64,000 nt of DNA, from assembly GCA_937995755.1 (NCBI GenBank), contig CALKJD010000115.1, positions 1 through 64,000 on the forward strand, given 5' to 3'. The notes under the pieces are model-generated. The model searched no databases, was not told the DNA's origin, and saw only the letters and a list, made by a program, of their open reading frames with translations. The stretch's first letter is position 1. Every line of letters begins with the position of its first letter. Of this stretch, positions 36,012-45,169 are shown in pieces. A program made the position numbers and the translations under genes. Source of the DNA: an uncultured Saprospiraceae bacterium (lineage in GTDB: Bacteria; Bacteroidota; Bacteroidia; Chitinophagales; Saprospiraceae).

Positions 36012-36845
36012 TTATTTTATGTTGAGAATTCGTTGACTATTTATTAGTTGTCCATCATCATGGATTTTAATAATATATACGCCACTTGGTAGATGACTTA
36101 TGTCAATGATTTGATCTATTTTTATAGATTGTCTCAAAAGTATTTTACCCGCATTGTCATATATTTCTAAACCTATTTTTTGTGACTGTAATTGATCGCC
36201 AATTATCTTTAATTTTCCTGCGGATGGATTGGGGTAGATTTCTGCTCTGGTTTGTAGTTTTTCAGTATTACATGTAAGAGTAGCTGTACCTTTATGTACA
36301 ATACGGTATTCCGTATCATTTTTGCTGAAGTTGTAGATAGCTACATATAAGATATCGCCAGCATTGACAATTACAGGCGCTACATAGTTATCGTCAAAGT
36401 AATCGCATCCAGAATATTCATAAGTATCAGTAGATGTATCGCTTAGTCCTGTAGTACCCATACATCTTGGATTATCATCTGATCCGGAGAGCATACATCT
36501 AATATTGGTCAAAGAATTACAGTCTCCCTTACTGCTAAATACGTAAAAGTCAAGATCTGTATGCATCGAGTTGGGGTAGAGTGTGAATCGAAAGTCTCCA
36601 GCACTGGCAAATTCGTATCTCAACCAATTAGCACCTTCATACAAGGTTGAAATGGATAAATTGTCTAAGCCACAGACTTCATCGACAATATCATTGATTT
36701 CGGTAGTGATCTTATGACTTGTAAGAGGAATGGTTGCTAACTCACATACTTGAATTGGATTTTCACAAGAGCTTGGAAGCTGAGCTATAGACTGGTTACC
36801 TACAGTCCAAAGTAAAGCGGTGACATATAATACGTATTTTGGCAT
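36012..36845 (-). CDS. secreted protein with type-A T9SS sorting domain
   Basis: 277 residues. Signal peptide (LYVTALLWTVGNQSIAQ). Residues about 22-185 form a cysteine-rich beta domain (SSCENPIQVCEL, WLRYEFASAGDFRFTLYP, DLDFYVFSSKGDCNSLTNI, GDILYVAIYNFS) like the pre-peptidase-type beta sandwiches seen in many sorted proteins. The sorting domain starts IYPNPSAGKLKI and ends GVYIIKIHDDGQ ... RILNIK. Function unknown. It is divergent from the large VWA gene. Confidence 0.85.
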   Translation of the reverse strand: MPKYVLYVTALLWTVGNQSIAQLPSSCENPIQVCELATIPLTSHKITTEINDIVDEVCGLDNLSISTLYEGANWLRYEFASAGDFRFTLYPNSMHTDLDFYVFSSKGDCNSLTNIRCMLSGSDDNPRCMGTTGLSDTSTDTYEYSGCDYFDDNYVAPVIVNAGDILYVAIYNFSKNDTEYRIVHKGTATLTCNTEKLQTRAEIYPNPSAGKLKIIGDQLQSQKIGLEIYDNAGKILLRQSIKIDQIIDISHLPSGVYIIKIHDDGQLINSQRILNIK

Positions 36846-37245
36846 CTAGACTCTATATAGTTAAATGTTATTAAGTGTTAGGTTTGGTCACTTAGCAGTG
36901 TAATTATAAGTAAGTGTATTGAAGGCACATAATAATGTCCAGAAGATTATAAATGATTGATAATGAAAAAAATAAGAGCAGTATTGTTTATCGTATTAAT
37001 GCCATTTATAATTCGGGTAGACGCAAGGTAATTAGTTTGACCAAATCGGAAAATAGTTTTGTTAGATGTCGTTAGTTTAATTGCTGGTATTTATTATTTT
37101 CAAATATTAGATTCTAAAGGTGTTATCACTCAAGGTAGGTTTATGAAGGGTTATTCTATAGATTTGTGAGCAATAAGTATGATCGTCAATATCAGATATT
37201 TTTTGTAATTTGTATAAGAAATAATATTCAGATAAATCCAATGCC
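36846..37245. other. 400-base divergent intergenic region
   Basis: It lies between two divergent surface-protein genes. It contains a 22-codon signal-peptide-like frame (36963-37031, listed separately) and a TAnnTTTG match TAGTTTTG at 37054-37061 on the plus strand, which could be a promoter of the 1518-residue protein gene. No other structure is evident. Confidence 0.45.
36963..37031 (+). pseudogene. possible remnant: signal peptide with immediate stop
   Basis: ATG opens a 22-residue frame, MKKIRAVLFIVLMPFIIRV plus DAR, then TAA. It reads as a complete signal peptide (KK-charged start and hydrophobic core) cut off where a mature protein would begin. No continuation is obvious in the next 200 bases. 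It is either a relic of a lost secreted-protein gene or chance. Confidence 0.3.
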
Positions 37246-40200
37246 ATGAATGCACATGCCCCTTTAGTCACATTTCGAATTTTATTTTCACTTCTATTTC
37301 TAGGTTTGCATCTTGTATCCAATGCTCAAAATGTTGAACTAAGGTCTCAAGCTGATGTAGATGCATTTGATCCATTGACTACCGAAATAAATGGAACATT
37401 GCTGTTGGGAGATCAAGGTTCTAATACTTCTAATATTGTAGACATAAGTAATTTGTCCAATATAGAACGCGTGTATGGCGATCTAATTATATCTAGAAAT
37501 GTGAATCTCTTAGATATAGACGAGCTCAATAATATTACCAGAATAGGAGGTTACTTATCAGTGACTACTAATGAAAATCTTAAGAATATCGATGGCTTAA
37601 GTAATTTGTTTAGAATGGGATTGGAAAAAGACTTAATAATATATGAAAATTCTAGCCTTGAAAATATTGATGGATTAAGTAACTTAAAAGCAGATGTTGG
37701 TATTCTCCGTATTTTTAACAACTCCACTTTGGCTAATCTTAATGGTCTGAAGAGTATTGAAAAAATACAATCTGTAGAAATAGAATATAATGATGGACTA
37801 GTTAGTTTAAGCGGCTTTGAAGGTTTGTCTATAATAAGTGGGAATACTAGAATCAGAAGCAATATTTATCTTGAGACCATTACTGGTTTTAATAATGTAA
37901 AAGAATTAGGAATATTTCAGATCTACGAAAATCCATCCTTGATCAATGTTGAAATGTATACAACGAGGGAAACCTTAAAGGGGGCATTATCGATTTTTCG
38001 TAATGATGCTTTGGAGGGTATTAACGGATTTGATTCGCTTCGTTACGTCAGCGGATCACTTTCGATTTCAAATAATGCTAATCTTATTTCCATTGACGGA
38101 TTAAAGAATATCATTTCAGTAAGTAGAGATTTACAAATTAGTGGTAGTCGTGTTTTGACTAATGTAGACGCTCTAAGTAATCTCTCAAGTGTAGGTAATG
38201 TTATGCGGATTATATCTAATGAAAAGTTGAGTAATTGTTGTGCTATTAGAGATTTAGTTGAAGATAGTGAAATCGCAATTGGAGATACTTTATTTATTGA
38301 TAACAATGCTTATGGCTGTGATACGATCCCTGAAATCCTTGAAATTAGTTGCGAGATGAGACTTAATTGTGCTATGTCACCACCATGTGTAGGAGGACAG
38401 AATGGAGCAATACACTTGTTTGTAGATAATTATACGTCTGTACCATTTAGTTATTCTTGGCATAAGCAAGAAGACAATACTATGGGAAGTGGTAGCTCGG
38501 AATCAGATAATTTCAACATTGATATGTTATCAGGCGGTACGTATGATATTACGGTGACTACACCTACACCAGATACGATAATAAAATCTAATGTAGTGTT
38601 ATTAGAAACTGAAGGTTCGTTATTTGAAGTAATAGAAATTAATAGTCTTAACAGTTCTAATGGATTAAGTAACGGTAGTCTCTCTCTTACTGTAGATGGA
38701 GGAGTAGCGCCATATTCATATTCGTGGACTGGTCCTGAAGAAGGATCTCAATTAGGGATAAACACGGCTGATTATACTATTGGTGGATTGAGGTATGGTG
38801 AGTATACTATTGTCATAGAAGATGACGAAGGATCTATGGTTACGATAGAGGTTACATTGTTAGATGATGAAGTGCAAGTGATAGATTGCGAAGAGCCTTT
38901 GGATATAGTAATATTGAATGATGTCTCTACATCTGTGGATGCACTAGAGTACCGACAATCACAAAAGTTTTTCGTTGATTTCTTAAAATTTCTAAATATT
39001 GGGACAGGAGACAATGATAGTAGAGCTGCCATTATAGAGTGGGCGTATTCTCAAGATATAAAAATTCCGATAACTGGAGATATATCTGAGTTGGAATCCT
39101 ATACTAATCTAACCCGATCTTTTGAAGGAGCTACAGCAGCACACGATGCTATGCAATATGCACAATTGTATCTTGATGAAAAAGCAAGACCTAATGCAAC
39201 TAAGGTTTTAATCTTATCTACGGATGCGACAAGTGGACAAATCTCTTCTTCATTGTCTCAACTTGCAAATCAACTTAAGGATAATGGATATCACATAGTG
39301 ACCATCGCAATTGATAATGCATATAACAGTCCTGCGGTTAGGGAACGACTTAGGGATATTGCTTCTTTTGATTTATTAGCTCCAGGTGCCACTTCTTATA
39401 ATGATCTCGATAGTCAAGTGGCAGAGGATATAGCTGGAATATACTTATGTCCGATAGACCCAGGAAGTTCGGCTACGGCCTATTTTAATCGTGATGGAGA
39501 GATCGAAATTACAGAGATAAATGTAGTAGGGGATTGTCCATTCCCAGATTTTATAGAAGTGACTATAGATATTAGTGCATTGAGAGAGCTATCAGTTCCA
39601 GCGGGTACGCCTGTTACTTTTTATTCTAACGATCCTTTTTTATATAGCGCAATTCCTATTTTTACATGGTATGTACCCTGTGGTATTCTAGCGAACACTA
39701 CAGAAACTTTTACGATTACGGTTCCTGTTGACGGACCTACCAATCTTTTTGCAATACTAAATGATGATGGCTTACTAAATCCACCTATCAGTTTTCCTAT
39801 TACTTCTATAGAAGAATTAGCGTATTCAAATAATCAAGATAGTGCACAGATTTGTACGAATGGCATAGCTGCAATTCAAGCTTTCAAGTTTATTGACTTA
39901 CCTGTGCCAGGTTGTGATACATTGGTTAATTATACGATTAATGTTTGTAATGTAAGTGAGATAAATGCATTCGGTGTTGTTGTTGAGGATAGACCTCCAC
40001 CAGGCTTTGAATTAACTAATAGTGTTTTTATTGATAATGGTTGTGCGACAGCTGTTGATTTTCTATTCTATAATTTGCCAGCAGGTTGTTGTTTTTCGCT
40101 TTACTTGACTTACGATGCATCAGAAGCTGAGTCCGGTTTTTATGGAGACCAAGATGTCATTCTTAGTGGCCCTGATAATAATATCTATTATAATTTTGAT

Positions 40201-41802
40201 GGTAGTACGACTACTGCAGAAGATGTTACAATAGATGGAACTATTGATTGTAATTCGCCTATTATAGAATTTAGTAAATCTGTCAACTTAGAGGAATCAT
40301 GTGATGATGGCTTTGTAGAATTTACATTTACGATTAATAATGAAATGAATATTCCATTGAAGGGACTTACATTCAAAGATCTCCTTCCTGATCCATGTAC
40401 TTGGATATTTATGCCTTATGGTGCAGAAGGTTTATCGATTGGGAATACAGAGCTAAATGGAAATGAAGCCATCTTTACTATTGATGAAGTGCAACCTAAT
40501 ACGATTGCTACTTTTCATATCGATGCTAGTCTCAATTCATGGGATGCTGATGGAGTTTTAAATAATACAGCTTCCCTAAGCAATGTTCCAGATGTGATCA
40601 ATGGTGGTGTTACAACATTGTTCTCTAATACTACACAAACTGAAATCACTTCGTCTCCTAAGTTGATAATCCCAGATACGATCATAGTGGATCGGAGTAG
40701 TGAAGTCGTAAATTTGTCACCTCTGATTTCTACCGACGCGAATGTATTTTGGACTACCGACGGTGATGGGTATTTTTCAAATCCGACGATGGAAAATACT
40801 TCTTACTTTATTGGTGAACAAGATTTGATCATTGGTGAAGTAGGTTTATTTGTTTCGGCGATGTCAGACTGTAATGAAACGGGTGCTTCTGCAGTAATTA
40901 AAATTGTTGATTGTAGTCTAGAGGTTGAAATTGTAGAGATTGGTGACTGTAATGATATGGGTACACCTTTGGATGAAAGCGATGATGTTTACGAAGTTAC
41001 TTTTGTGGTTTCATCAGATAATATTACTGAAGGAGATCAATTCTTTATGTCTGTAAATGATGATAGAGATACGTTATCGTATTTGACAGAACATACTATT
41101 GTTCTGATGGCAAATGGTATAGTTGATTTTCTCTCTTTTGAAAATCAAGATTCATGTTTTGTTTTTGTAGAACTATATCAAGAAGCGTGCGCAGATGCTT
41201 GCGTTACTATTGCAGAGGTAGAGGATTTAACTATTTATGATTGTAATGATAATGGTACTCCTCAAGATTCTACAGATGACTTTTACGGAGTTGAATTTAC
41301 AATACAATCTGACAATGCTACTAGTGATCATACTTTTGTTACTTCTTATAAGAATGAAATTTATGGACCTTATGACTATGGAGATTTAGTTTCGATGACA
41401 CTAGATGCCGATTTGTTTCTGGATTCTATTTGGGTGATCGATAGTAATATAGATACCTGTTCATTTTTGCTTTTTGCTAATCAAGAAAGTTGTTCTTCAG
41501 AAATACCTTGTACCAATGGACTCCAATGGCCGAAAGTATTTTTTCCGAATGGGATGGATGAATTAAATAGAAACTTTGGTCCATACAATCCTTGTGATTT
41601 GATTGTAAGTAATTACTCCCTCAAGATTTTTAATAGATGGGGCAACGAAGTTTTTGCTACGAATGATTATAGCATAGAATGGGATGGGAGGCATAATGAA
41701 TCTGAAAGTGCAACGGCTGTTTATGTTTACGTGGCAGAGTATTCTCTCAACGGTGTTAGACAGCCGGTTAAAAAAGGAGATGTTACATTATTACGCGATT
41801 AA
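37246..41802 (+). CDS. 1518-residue surface protein: L-domain, VWA and type-B sorting domain
   Basis: Signal peptide at 1-27 (SLLFLGLHLVSNAQ). Residues about 30-360 are receptor-L-like leucine-rich repeats (NLSNIERVYGDLIIS, NNITRIGGYLSVTTN, then a two-Cys cap). An SprB-like module is at about 465-545. A von Willebrand A domain is at about 550-740 with MIDAS start NDVSTS and VLILSTDATSG. DUF11-like adhesion modules occupy about 880-1150. Two copies of a DCNDxGTPxDxxDD module are at about 1234 and 1332. The type-B sorting domain is at about 1424-1518 (FFPNGMDELNRNFG, IFNRWGNEVF, EWDGRHN). It is expected at the cell surface in adhesion or gliding. Long single-gene unit, divergent from 36845. Confidence 0.9.
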   Translation: MNAHAPLVTFRILFSLLFLGLHLVSNAQNVELRSQADVDAFDPLTTEINGTLLLGDQGSNTSNIVDISNLSNIERVYGDLIISRNVNLLDIDELNNITRIGGYLSVTTNENLKNIDGLSNLFRMGLEKDLIIYENSSLENIDGLSNLKADVGILRIFNNSTLANLNGLKSIEKIQSVEIEYNDGLVSLSGFEGLSIISGNTRIRSNIYLETITGFNNVKELGIFQIYENPSLINVEMYTTRETLKGALSIFRNDALEGINGFDSLRYVSGSLSISNNANLISIDGLKNIISVSRDLQISGSRVLTNVDALSNLSSVGNVMRIISNEKLSNCCAIRDLVEDSEIAIGDTLFIDNNAYGCDTIPEILEISCEMRLNCAMSPPCVGGQNGAIHLFVDNYTSVPFSYSWHKQEDNTMGSGSSESDNFNIDMLSGGTYDITVTTPTPDTIIKSNVVLLETEGSLFEVIEINSLNSSNGLSNGSLSLTVDGGVAPYSYSWTGPEEGSQLGINTADYTIGGLRYGEYTIVIEDDEGSMVTIEVTLLDDEVQVIDCEEPLDIVILNDVSTSVDALEYRQSQKFFVDFLKFLNIGTGDNDSRAAIIEWAYSQDIKIPITGDISELESYTNLTRSFEGATAAHDAMQYAQLYLDEKARPNATKVLILSTDATSGQISSSLSQLANQLKDNGYHIVTIAIDNAYNSPAVRERLRDIASFDLLAPGATSYNDLDSQVAEDIAGIYLCPIDPGSSATAYFNRDGEIEITEINVVGDCPFPDFIEVTIDISALRELSVPAGTPVTFYSNDPFLYSAIPIFTWYVPCGILANTTETFTITVPVDGPTNLFAILNDDGLLNPPISFPITSIEELAYSNNQDSAQICTNGIAAIQAFKFIDLPVPGCDTLVNYTINVCNVSEINAFGVVVEDRPPPGFELTNSVFIDNGCATAVDFLFYNLPAGCCFSLYLTYDASEAESGFYGDQDVILSGPDNNIYYNFDGSTTTAEDVTIDGTIDCNSPIIEFSKSVNLEESCDDGFVEFTFTINNEMNIPLKGLTFKDLLPDPCTWIFMPYGAEGLSIGNTELNGNEAIFTIDEVQPNTIATFHIDASLNSWDADGVLNNTASLSNVPDVINGGVTTLFSNTTQTEITSSPKLIIPDTIIVDRSSEVVNLSPLISTDANVFWTTDGDGYFSNPTMENTSYFIGEQDLIIGEVGLFVSAMSDCNETGASAVIKIVDCSLEVEIVEIGDCNDMGTPLDESDDVYEVTFVVSSDNITEGDQFFMSVNDDRDTLSYLTEHTIVLMANGIVDFLSFENQDSCFVFVELYQEACADACVTIAEVEDLTIYDCNDNGTPQDSTDDFYGVEFTIQSDNATSDHTFVTSYKNEIYGPYDYGDLVSMTLDADLFLDSIWVIDSNIDTCSFLLFANQESCSSEIPCTNGLQWPKVFFPNGMDELNRNFGPYNPCDLIVSNYSLKIFNRWGNEVFATNDYSIEWDGRHNESESATAVYVYVAEYSLNGVRQPVKKGDVTLLRD

Positions 41803-41832
41803 ACTCTAGCAACTCACTATAAAGGCTATCAG

Positions 41833-42573
41833 TTAAGCTTTTGTATATTCTTCAATCATGAAGGCAGGATCTTGCTTAAGTAGATCCACCATAGTAGCAT
41901 AGATGTCAGGTAGATAAGTTTTGAATGCTATAGGCTGCTCAAAGAAGGCCTCAATGCATACAGCAAACATTTCCATCATATTGTGACCACCATAGTTTTT
42001 GAGAAATAGATTTTGACCTTGTCTGATTATTTCCATTTTTTCAGCAGCGAGTTGTGCCCATTGCACCCATTCAAAGCGCTCAAAGAAATTAGTGAATATA
42101 TCATGAAATCCATTTTCAGCTTCTAGTACGTGTGCCATTTCGTGAAGCGCTACATTTACCGCATCATCAGGCACCAAATATCCATGTTGTACATCTTCCC
42201 ATGAAAAAAAAATAGTATTGGTATTATGATCGGTATGCCCTAGGAAAGGTTCGCCAAAGCCAGGGTACATATATCTACGCGGTAATACTACTACGTTAGT
42301 AAATTTAGTAGGAATATAATTATCTAGTCCTAAAGTTATCTTGATAATAGCACTGCCAATTACAACACGCATCTCTCTTGAGATGATCCGTATTTGCATA
42401 GATCCAAATGATAATACATTGAGTAGGCGGTATAATCTTAAACGAAATTTCTCCTTGAGTAATGGATCAAGCATCTGATAGTATGTAGAGTATGCCATCA
42501 AAATTTCGTGGTAATCAGCATCAATAGCTCTTGGAACTTTGCGATGAAATAATTTAAGAAAGTATATTTTCAT
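41833..42573 (-). CDS. zinc-dependent peptidase of the MtfA (M90) family
   Basis: 246 residues, probably cytoplasmic (no signal peptide). The zinc motif HEMAH (about 144-148) with HVLEAENGF directly after and an EMFAVCIEAFFEQP segment (about 212-226) match the MtfA-type signature, as do FSWEDVQHGYL and VNVALHEMAH. In E. coli MtfA binds Mlc, the glucose-uptake repressor; no Mlc is known here, so the partner is unknown. It lies 138 bases downstream of the phosphodiesterase-like gene on the same strand. Confidence 0.88.
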   Translation of the reverse strand: MKIYFLKLFHRKVPRAIDADYHEILMAYSTYYQMLDPLLKEKFRLRLYRLLNVLSFGSMQIRIISREMRVVIGSAIIKITLGLDNYIPTKFTNVVVLPRRYMYPGFGEPFLGHTDHNTNTIFFSWEDVQHGYLVPDDAVNVALHEMAHVLEAENGFHDIFTNFFERFEWVQWAQLAAEKMEIIRQGQNLFLKNYGGHNMMEMFAVCIEAFFEQPIAFKTYLPDIYATMVDLLKQDPAFMIEEYTKA

Positions 42574-42711
42574 TGAGGAGTAGTTATTCTAATCCCTCAC
42601 AAAATGTGAAATAATCTATATAACTCCTAGTAATTGAACGTTTAATGCTATACTTTTCGTGCGATCACTTTGGATACTGACGTGATCTCTACAGAATTAA
42701 GTTGCCGAAGT

Positions 42712-43437
42712 TTACCTCATTATAGATTTGTATAGAGTGTATTTTTCTAAATCATCTACACCAATAATATCTACACCCAATGCTCTAAGTACATTCCATG
42801 CATGTTGGTTATTATCCACATTCCAAAAACGAATCATTCTGCCAGAATCATGTACTTGATCAATAAAGGATTTTAGTTTCTTTGCTTGTCTTTGAGTGAT
42901 TTTTCGACATCCTTTCCATCCTGTGATATCTGTGATTTCAATACTTATAATAGGCATTTGTTTGATTGAGATATTACTTTTTATCAGTTCCTTGCGACCA
43001 TCTATAAGTAGATCTTGAAAGGTGGACTGTTTAGACAATCCTTCTCTATCCACGTTTCCTGATAATAATATGGTTGCATCATTGAAAGTTTGTAATTGGC
43101 TTTTTCTTAAAAGGGCTATATGATCTATGATCTTTGGGTCGTCATCCTTAATGTCAAGCATTAAAGTAATATTGCGTCTTATATCATAAGGGTATTGACT
43201 TAAAGGAGTTATATACATTTCTAGCAAAGTCGGCGCCTGATCAATCTCATCTTCGTCATGACAAACTACGAGCGAACTATCACGTAGATATATGTCAGCT
43301 TCTATAATCTCATAACCGAGAGCGAGTGCATGATGTAGAGGAATATTTTGCTTGTAATCATTGTGCGATAATAAGATTTGTCCTCTTAATAGGAGAGGGC
43401 TGAATATCAAAACTAGCAGTGCGATTCTAATTATCAT
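42712..43437 (-). CDS. secreted GDPD/PI-PLC-like phosphodiesterase
   Basis: 241 residues. Signal peptide (IALLVLIFSPLLLRGQ). The motifs SHNDYKQNIPLHHALALGYE (about 24-43), IEADIYLRDSSLVVCHDEDEID (about 45-66, with the E-x-D and the CHDE acidic/His site) and VWNVDNNQ-like FWNVDNNQH near 204 fit the PI-PLC/glycerophosphodiester phosphodiesterase-like TIM barrel. Substrate unknown. It is close to its upstream neighbour (6 bases), so it is probably co-transcribed with the small genes above it. Confidence 0.8.
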   Translation of the reverse strand: MIIRIALLVLIFSPLLLRGQILLSHNDYKQNIPLHHALALGYEIIEADIYLRDSSLVVCHDEDEIDQAPTLLEMYITPLSQYPYDIRRNITLMLDIKDDDPKIIDHIALLRKSQLQTFNDATILLSGNVDREGLSKQSTFQDLLIDGRKELIKSNISIKQMPIISIEITDITGWKGCRKITQRQAKKLKSFIDQVHDSGRMIRFWNVDNNQHAWNVLRALGVDIIGVDDLEKYTLYKSIMR

Positions 43438-43443
43438 GTTCTC

Positions 43444-43869
43444 TTAATCTATGATATCATGCATATCTACATAAACGATTTCTAGCATCCCATCTCTTGT
43501 TTCAATATCCCATTCTAAGTCAAATAACTCATTAGGATATGATTTGCCATTAGTTTTTTTCATGCCAGTCAACTTACCTAATTTGTCTATGGTCAATAAT
43601 ACATCGAGACAATTAGCTGAATTCCTGAAGTTGACCAACATGAATGTTCTATTGTCAATTTCATGAAAAGATTTGAAAAAGTAACGGAAATTTTCAGGCT
43701 TACTCACTCTAAGTATTGTATATAGTTCTTGGATAGAATACCCATCGCTACCAAATTCCATTTGTGTCTTAGTACTATCGCAAATTGGTGGTGTATCAAA
43801 GTAATGCTTTGGATAATCACAAGAGTAGACGCAAAGTAGGACTAGAATGAATAGAATAGATTGTTTCAT
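43444..43869 (-). CDS. small lipoprotein of unknown function
   Basis: 141 residues with a lipobox (LCVYSC). The body is alpha/beta with three further Cys (PPICDSTKTQM, NSANCLDVLLTIDK). No domain is recognised. It sits 18 bases after the 125-residue gene and 6 bases before the phosphodiesterase-like gene, in the same transcription direction. Confidence 0.7.
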   Translation of the reverse strand: MKQSILFILVLLCVYSCDYPKHYFDTPPICDSTKTQMEFGSDGYSIQELYTILRVSKPENFRYFFKSFHEIDNRTFMLVNFRNSANCLDVLLTIDKLGKLTGMKKTNGKSYPNELFDLEWDIETRDGMLEIVYVDMHDIID

Positions 43870-43887
43870 GTAGCTTCCTTTAAAGTA

Positions 43888-44265
43888 TTATAGAGTGCTA
43901 AAAATTCTTTCTTTTACCATACTATTGATGCGCCTCTTATATTCGGATTCTTTAGATAAGTAGATGTTCAGTTCTTCTGTCGTGAATAATCCTATCACCA
44001 TGCCTGTAAGCTCCTGTTTGATTTTGTTGTCCTTGAGTATTACTTTTTCCAAAAAACGCTCTTTCTCTATCGTGATAAGACTTCCAAACTTACTATTTCT
44101 GTTTAAAGCTTTAGATATACTATATTGAACGATTAAATCATTTTGATATTTTAAGATAGGACGAATTACTTCATTTTGAAATATTTCAATATCAGACATA
44201 TCATTCATCGTTTTGATGGTATGTATCTGTGGTCGTAGTGCAGTGATAGATTCGTTTCTCATCAT
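43888..44265 (-). CDS. conserved small Bacteroidota protein (often mislabelled glyoxalase)
   Basis: 125 residues, no signal peptide, mostly helical. The pattern LRPQIHTIKTM, then FQNEVIRPILKYQNDLIV, then GMVIGLFTTEELNIYL, then RINSMVKERI is that of a small Bacteroidota family usually annotated as glyoxalase. It has none of the metal ligands or fold length of a glyoxalase, so I treat the function as unknown. Its ATG follows the EamA stop by 2 bases, which indicates translational coupling. Confidence 0.75.
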   Translation of the reverse strand: MMRNESITALRPQIHTIKTMNDMSDIEIFQNEVIRPILKYQNDLIVQYSISKALNRNSKFGSLITIEKERFLEKVILKDNKIKQELTGMVIGLFTTEELNIYLSKESEYKRRINSMVKERIFSTL

Positions 44266-44267
44266 TA

Positions 44268-45110
44268 TTATGATACTGTTTTTGTTTTACCTTTGGCCCA
44301 TACGTTAGTCAGCATTCCGCCGATAATTAATACAATGCCCATTAGTGGTAATAGTTCATACGTTTCGTCGAACATAAAGTATCCCATGATCATAGCAAAG
44401 ATCAGTTCCATATATTTAAAAGGAGCCAAGACGCTTGTTTCTTCTGTTTGGAAGGCTCTAGTCATATAGATTTGACCAATAAGTCCTGCTACTCCAATCC
44501 CACATACAGGAAGCCATTCTTCGCCTATAGGCATCTTCCAGTAATGAATAAAGCAAATGCTTAAAAGTAAAGCGCATATCATAAAGTAATTGATGATGGT
44601 TAAGAAGTGTTCTTTATCACTGAGATATCTGATTAAGACAAAAACACCACCCACTAAAATAGCTGATGCGAGTAAAAGTCCTAGACTGATAAAATCTATT
44701 CGAAGGTCAAAGCCTTTTAAAACAATTACTCCAGTAAATGCAACGACAAAACTTAACCACTGAATCCAATTTACCTTTTCTTTGAGATAATGGTATGCTA
44801 GTATAGCACCGAATATAGGACCTAAATACCTTATTGATATAGCGGAGCCTAATGGTATACGCTGTACAGCTATAAAGAAGAAAGCTAATGATAGTACACC
44901 TATTACGCCTCTAGTGATTAAAGGCTTGAAATGAGAGCCTTTGACTGATATGCCACTATACAGCATGTAGGGAAAAATAAAAATCCATGTACCTAATGCT
45001 CTGAAGAAAACAACTTGCATGGGATGGAAATCAGACAGCTCTTTTGCCATAACGTTCATAAAAGCAAAGGCTAGTGTAGCAAATAAGATGTATCGAATAC
45101 CTTGAGACAT
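44268..45110 (-). CDS. EamA/DMT-family transporter
   Basis: 280 residues, ten membrane helices in two EamA repeats (FAFMNVMAKELSDFHPMQVV opening the first; the second opens near LLASAILVGGVFVLI and includes PFKYMELIFAMIMGYFMFDE). The drug/metabolite transporter superfamily exports small metabolites; the substrate here is unknown. It follows the LodB-like gene after 59 bases on the same strand and is coupled to the next small gene, so it may belong to the quinoprotein operon. Confidence 0.88.
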   Translation of the reverse strand: MSQGIRYILFATLAFAFMNVMAKELSDFHPMQVVFFRALGTWIFIFPYMLYSGISVKGSHFKPLITRGVIGVLSLAFFFIAVQRIPLGSAISIRYLGPIFGAILAYHYLKEKVNWIQWLSFVVAFTGVIVLKGFDLRIDFISLGLLLASAILVGGVFVLIRYLSDKEHFLTIINYFMICALLLSICFIHYWKMPIGEEWLPVCGIGVAGLIGQIYMTRAFQTEETSVLAPFKYMELIFAMIMGYFMFDETYELLPLMGIVLIIGGMLTNVWAKGKTKTVS

Positions 45111-45169
45111 ATAATGTATTGATGTGTAAAGATAGCTTTAGTTAGCTTATCTCATATGTCCGACTATAT

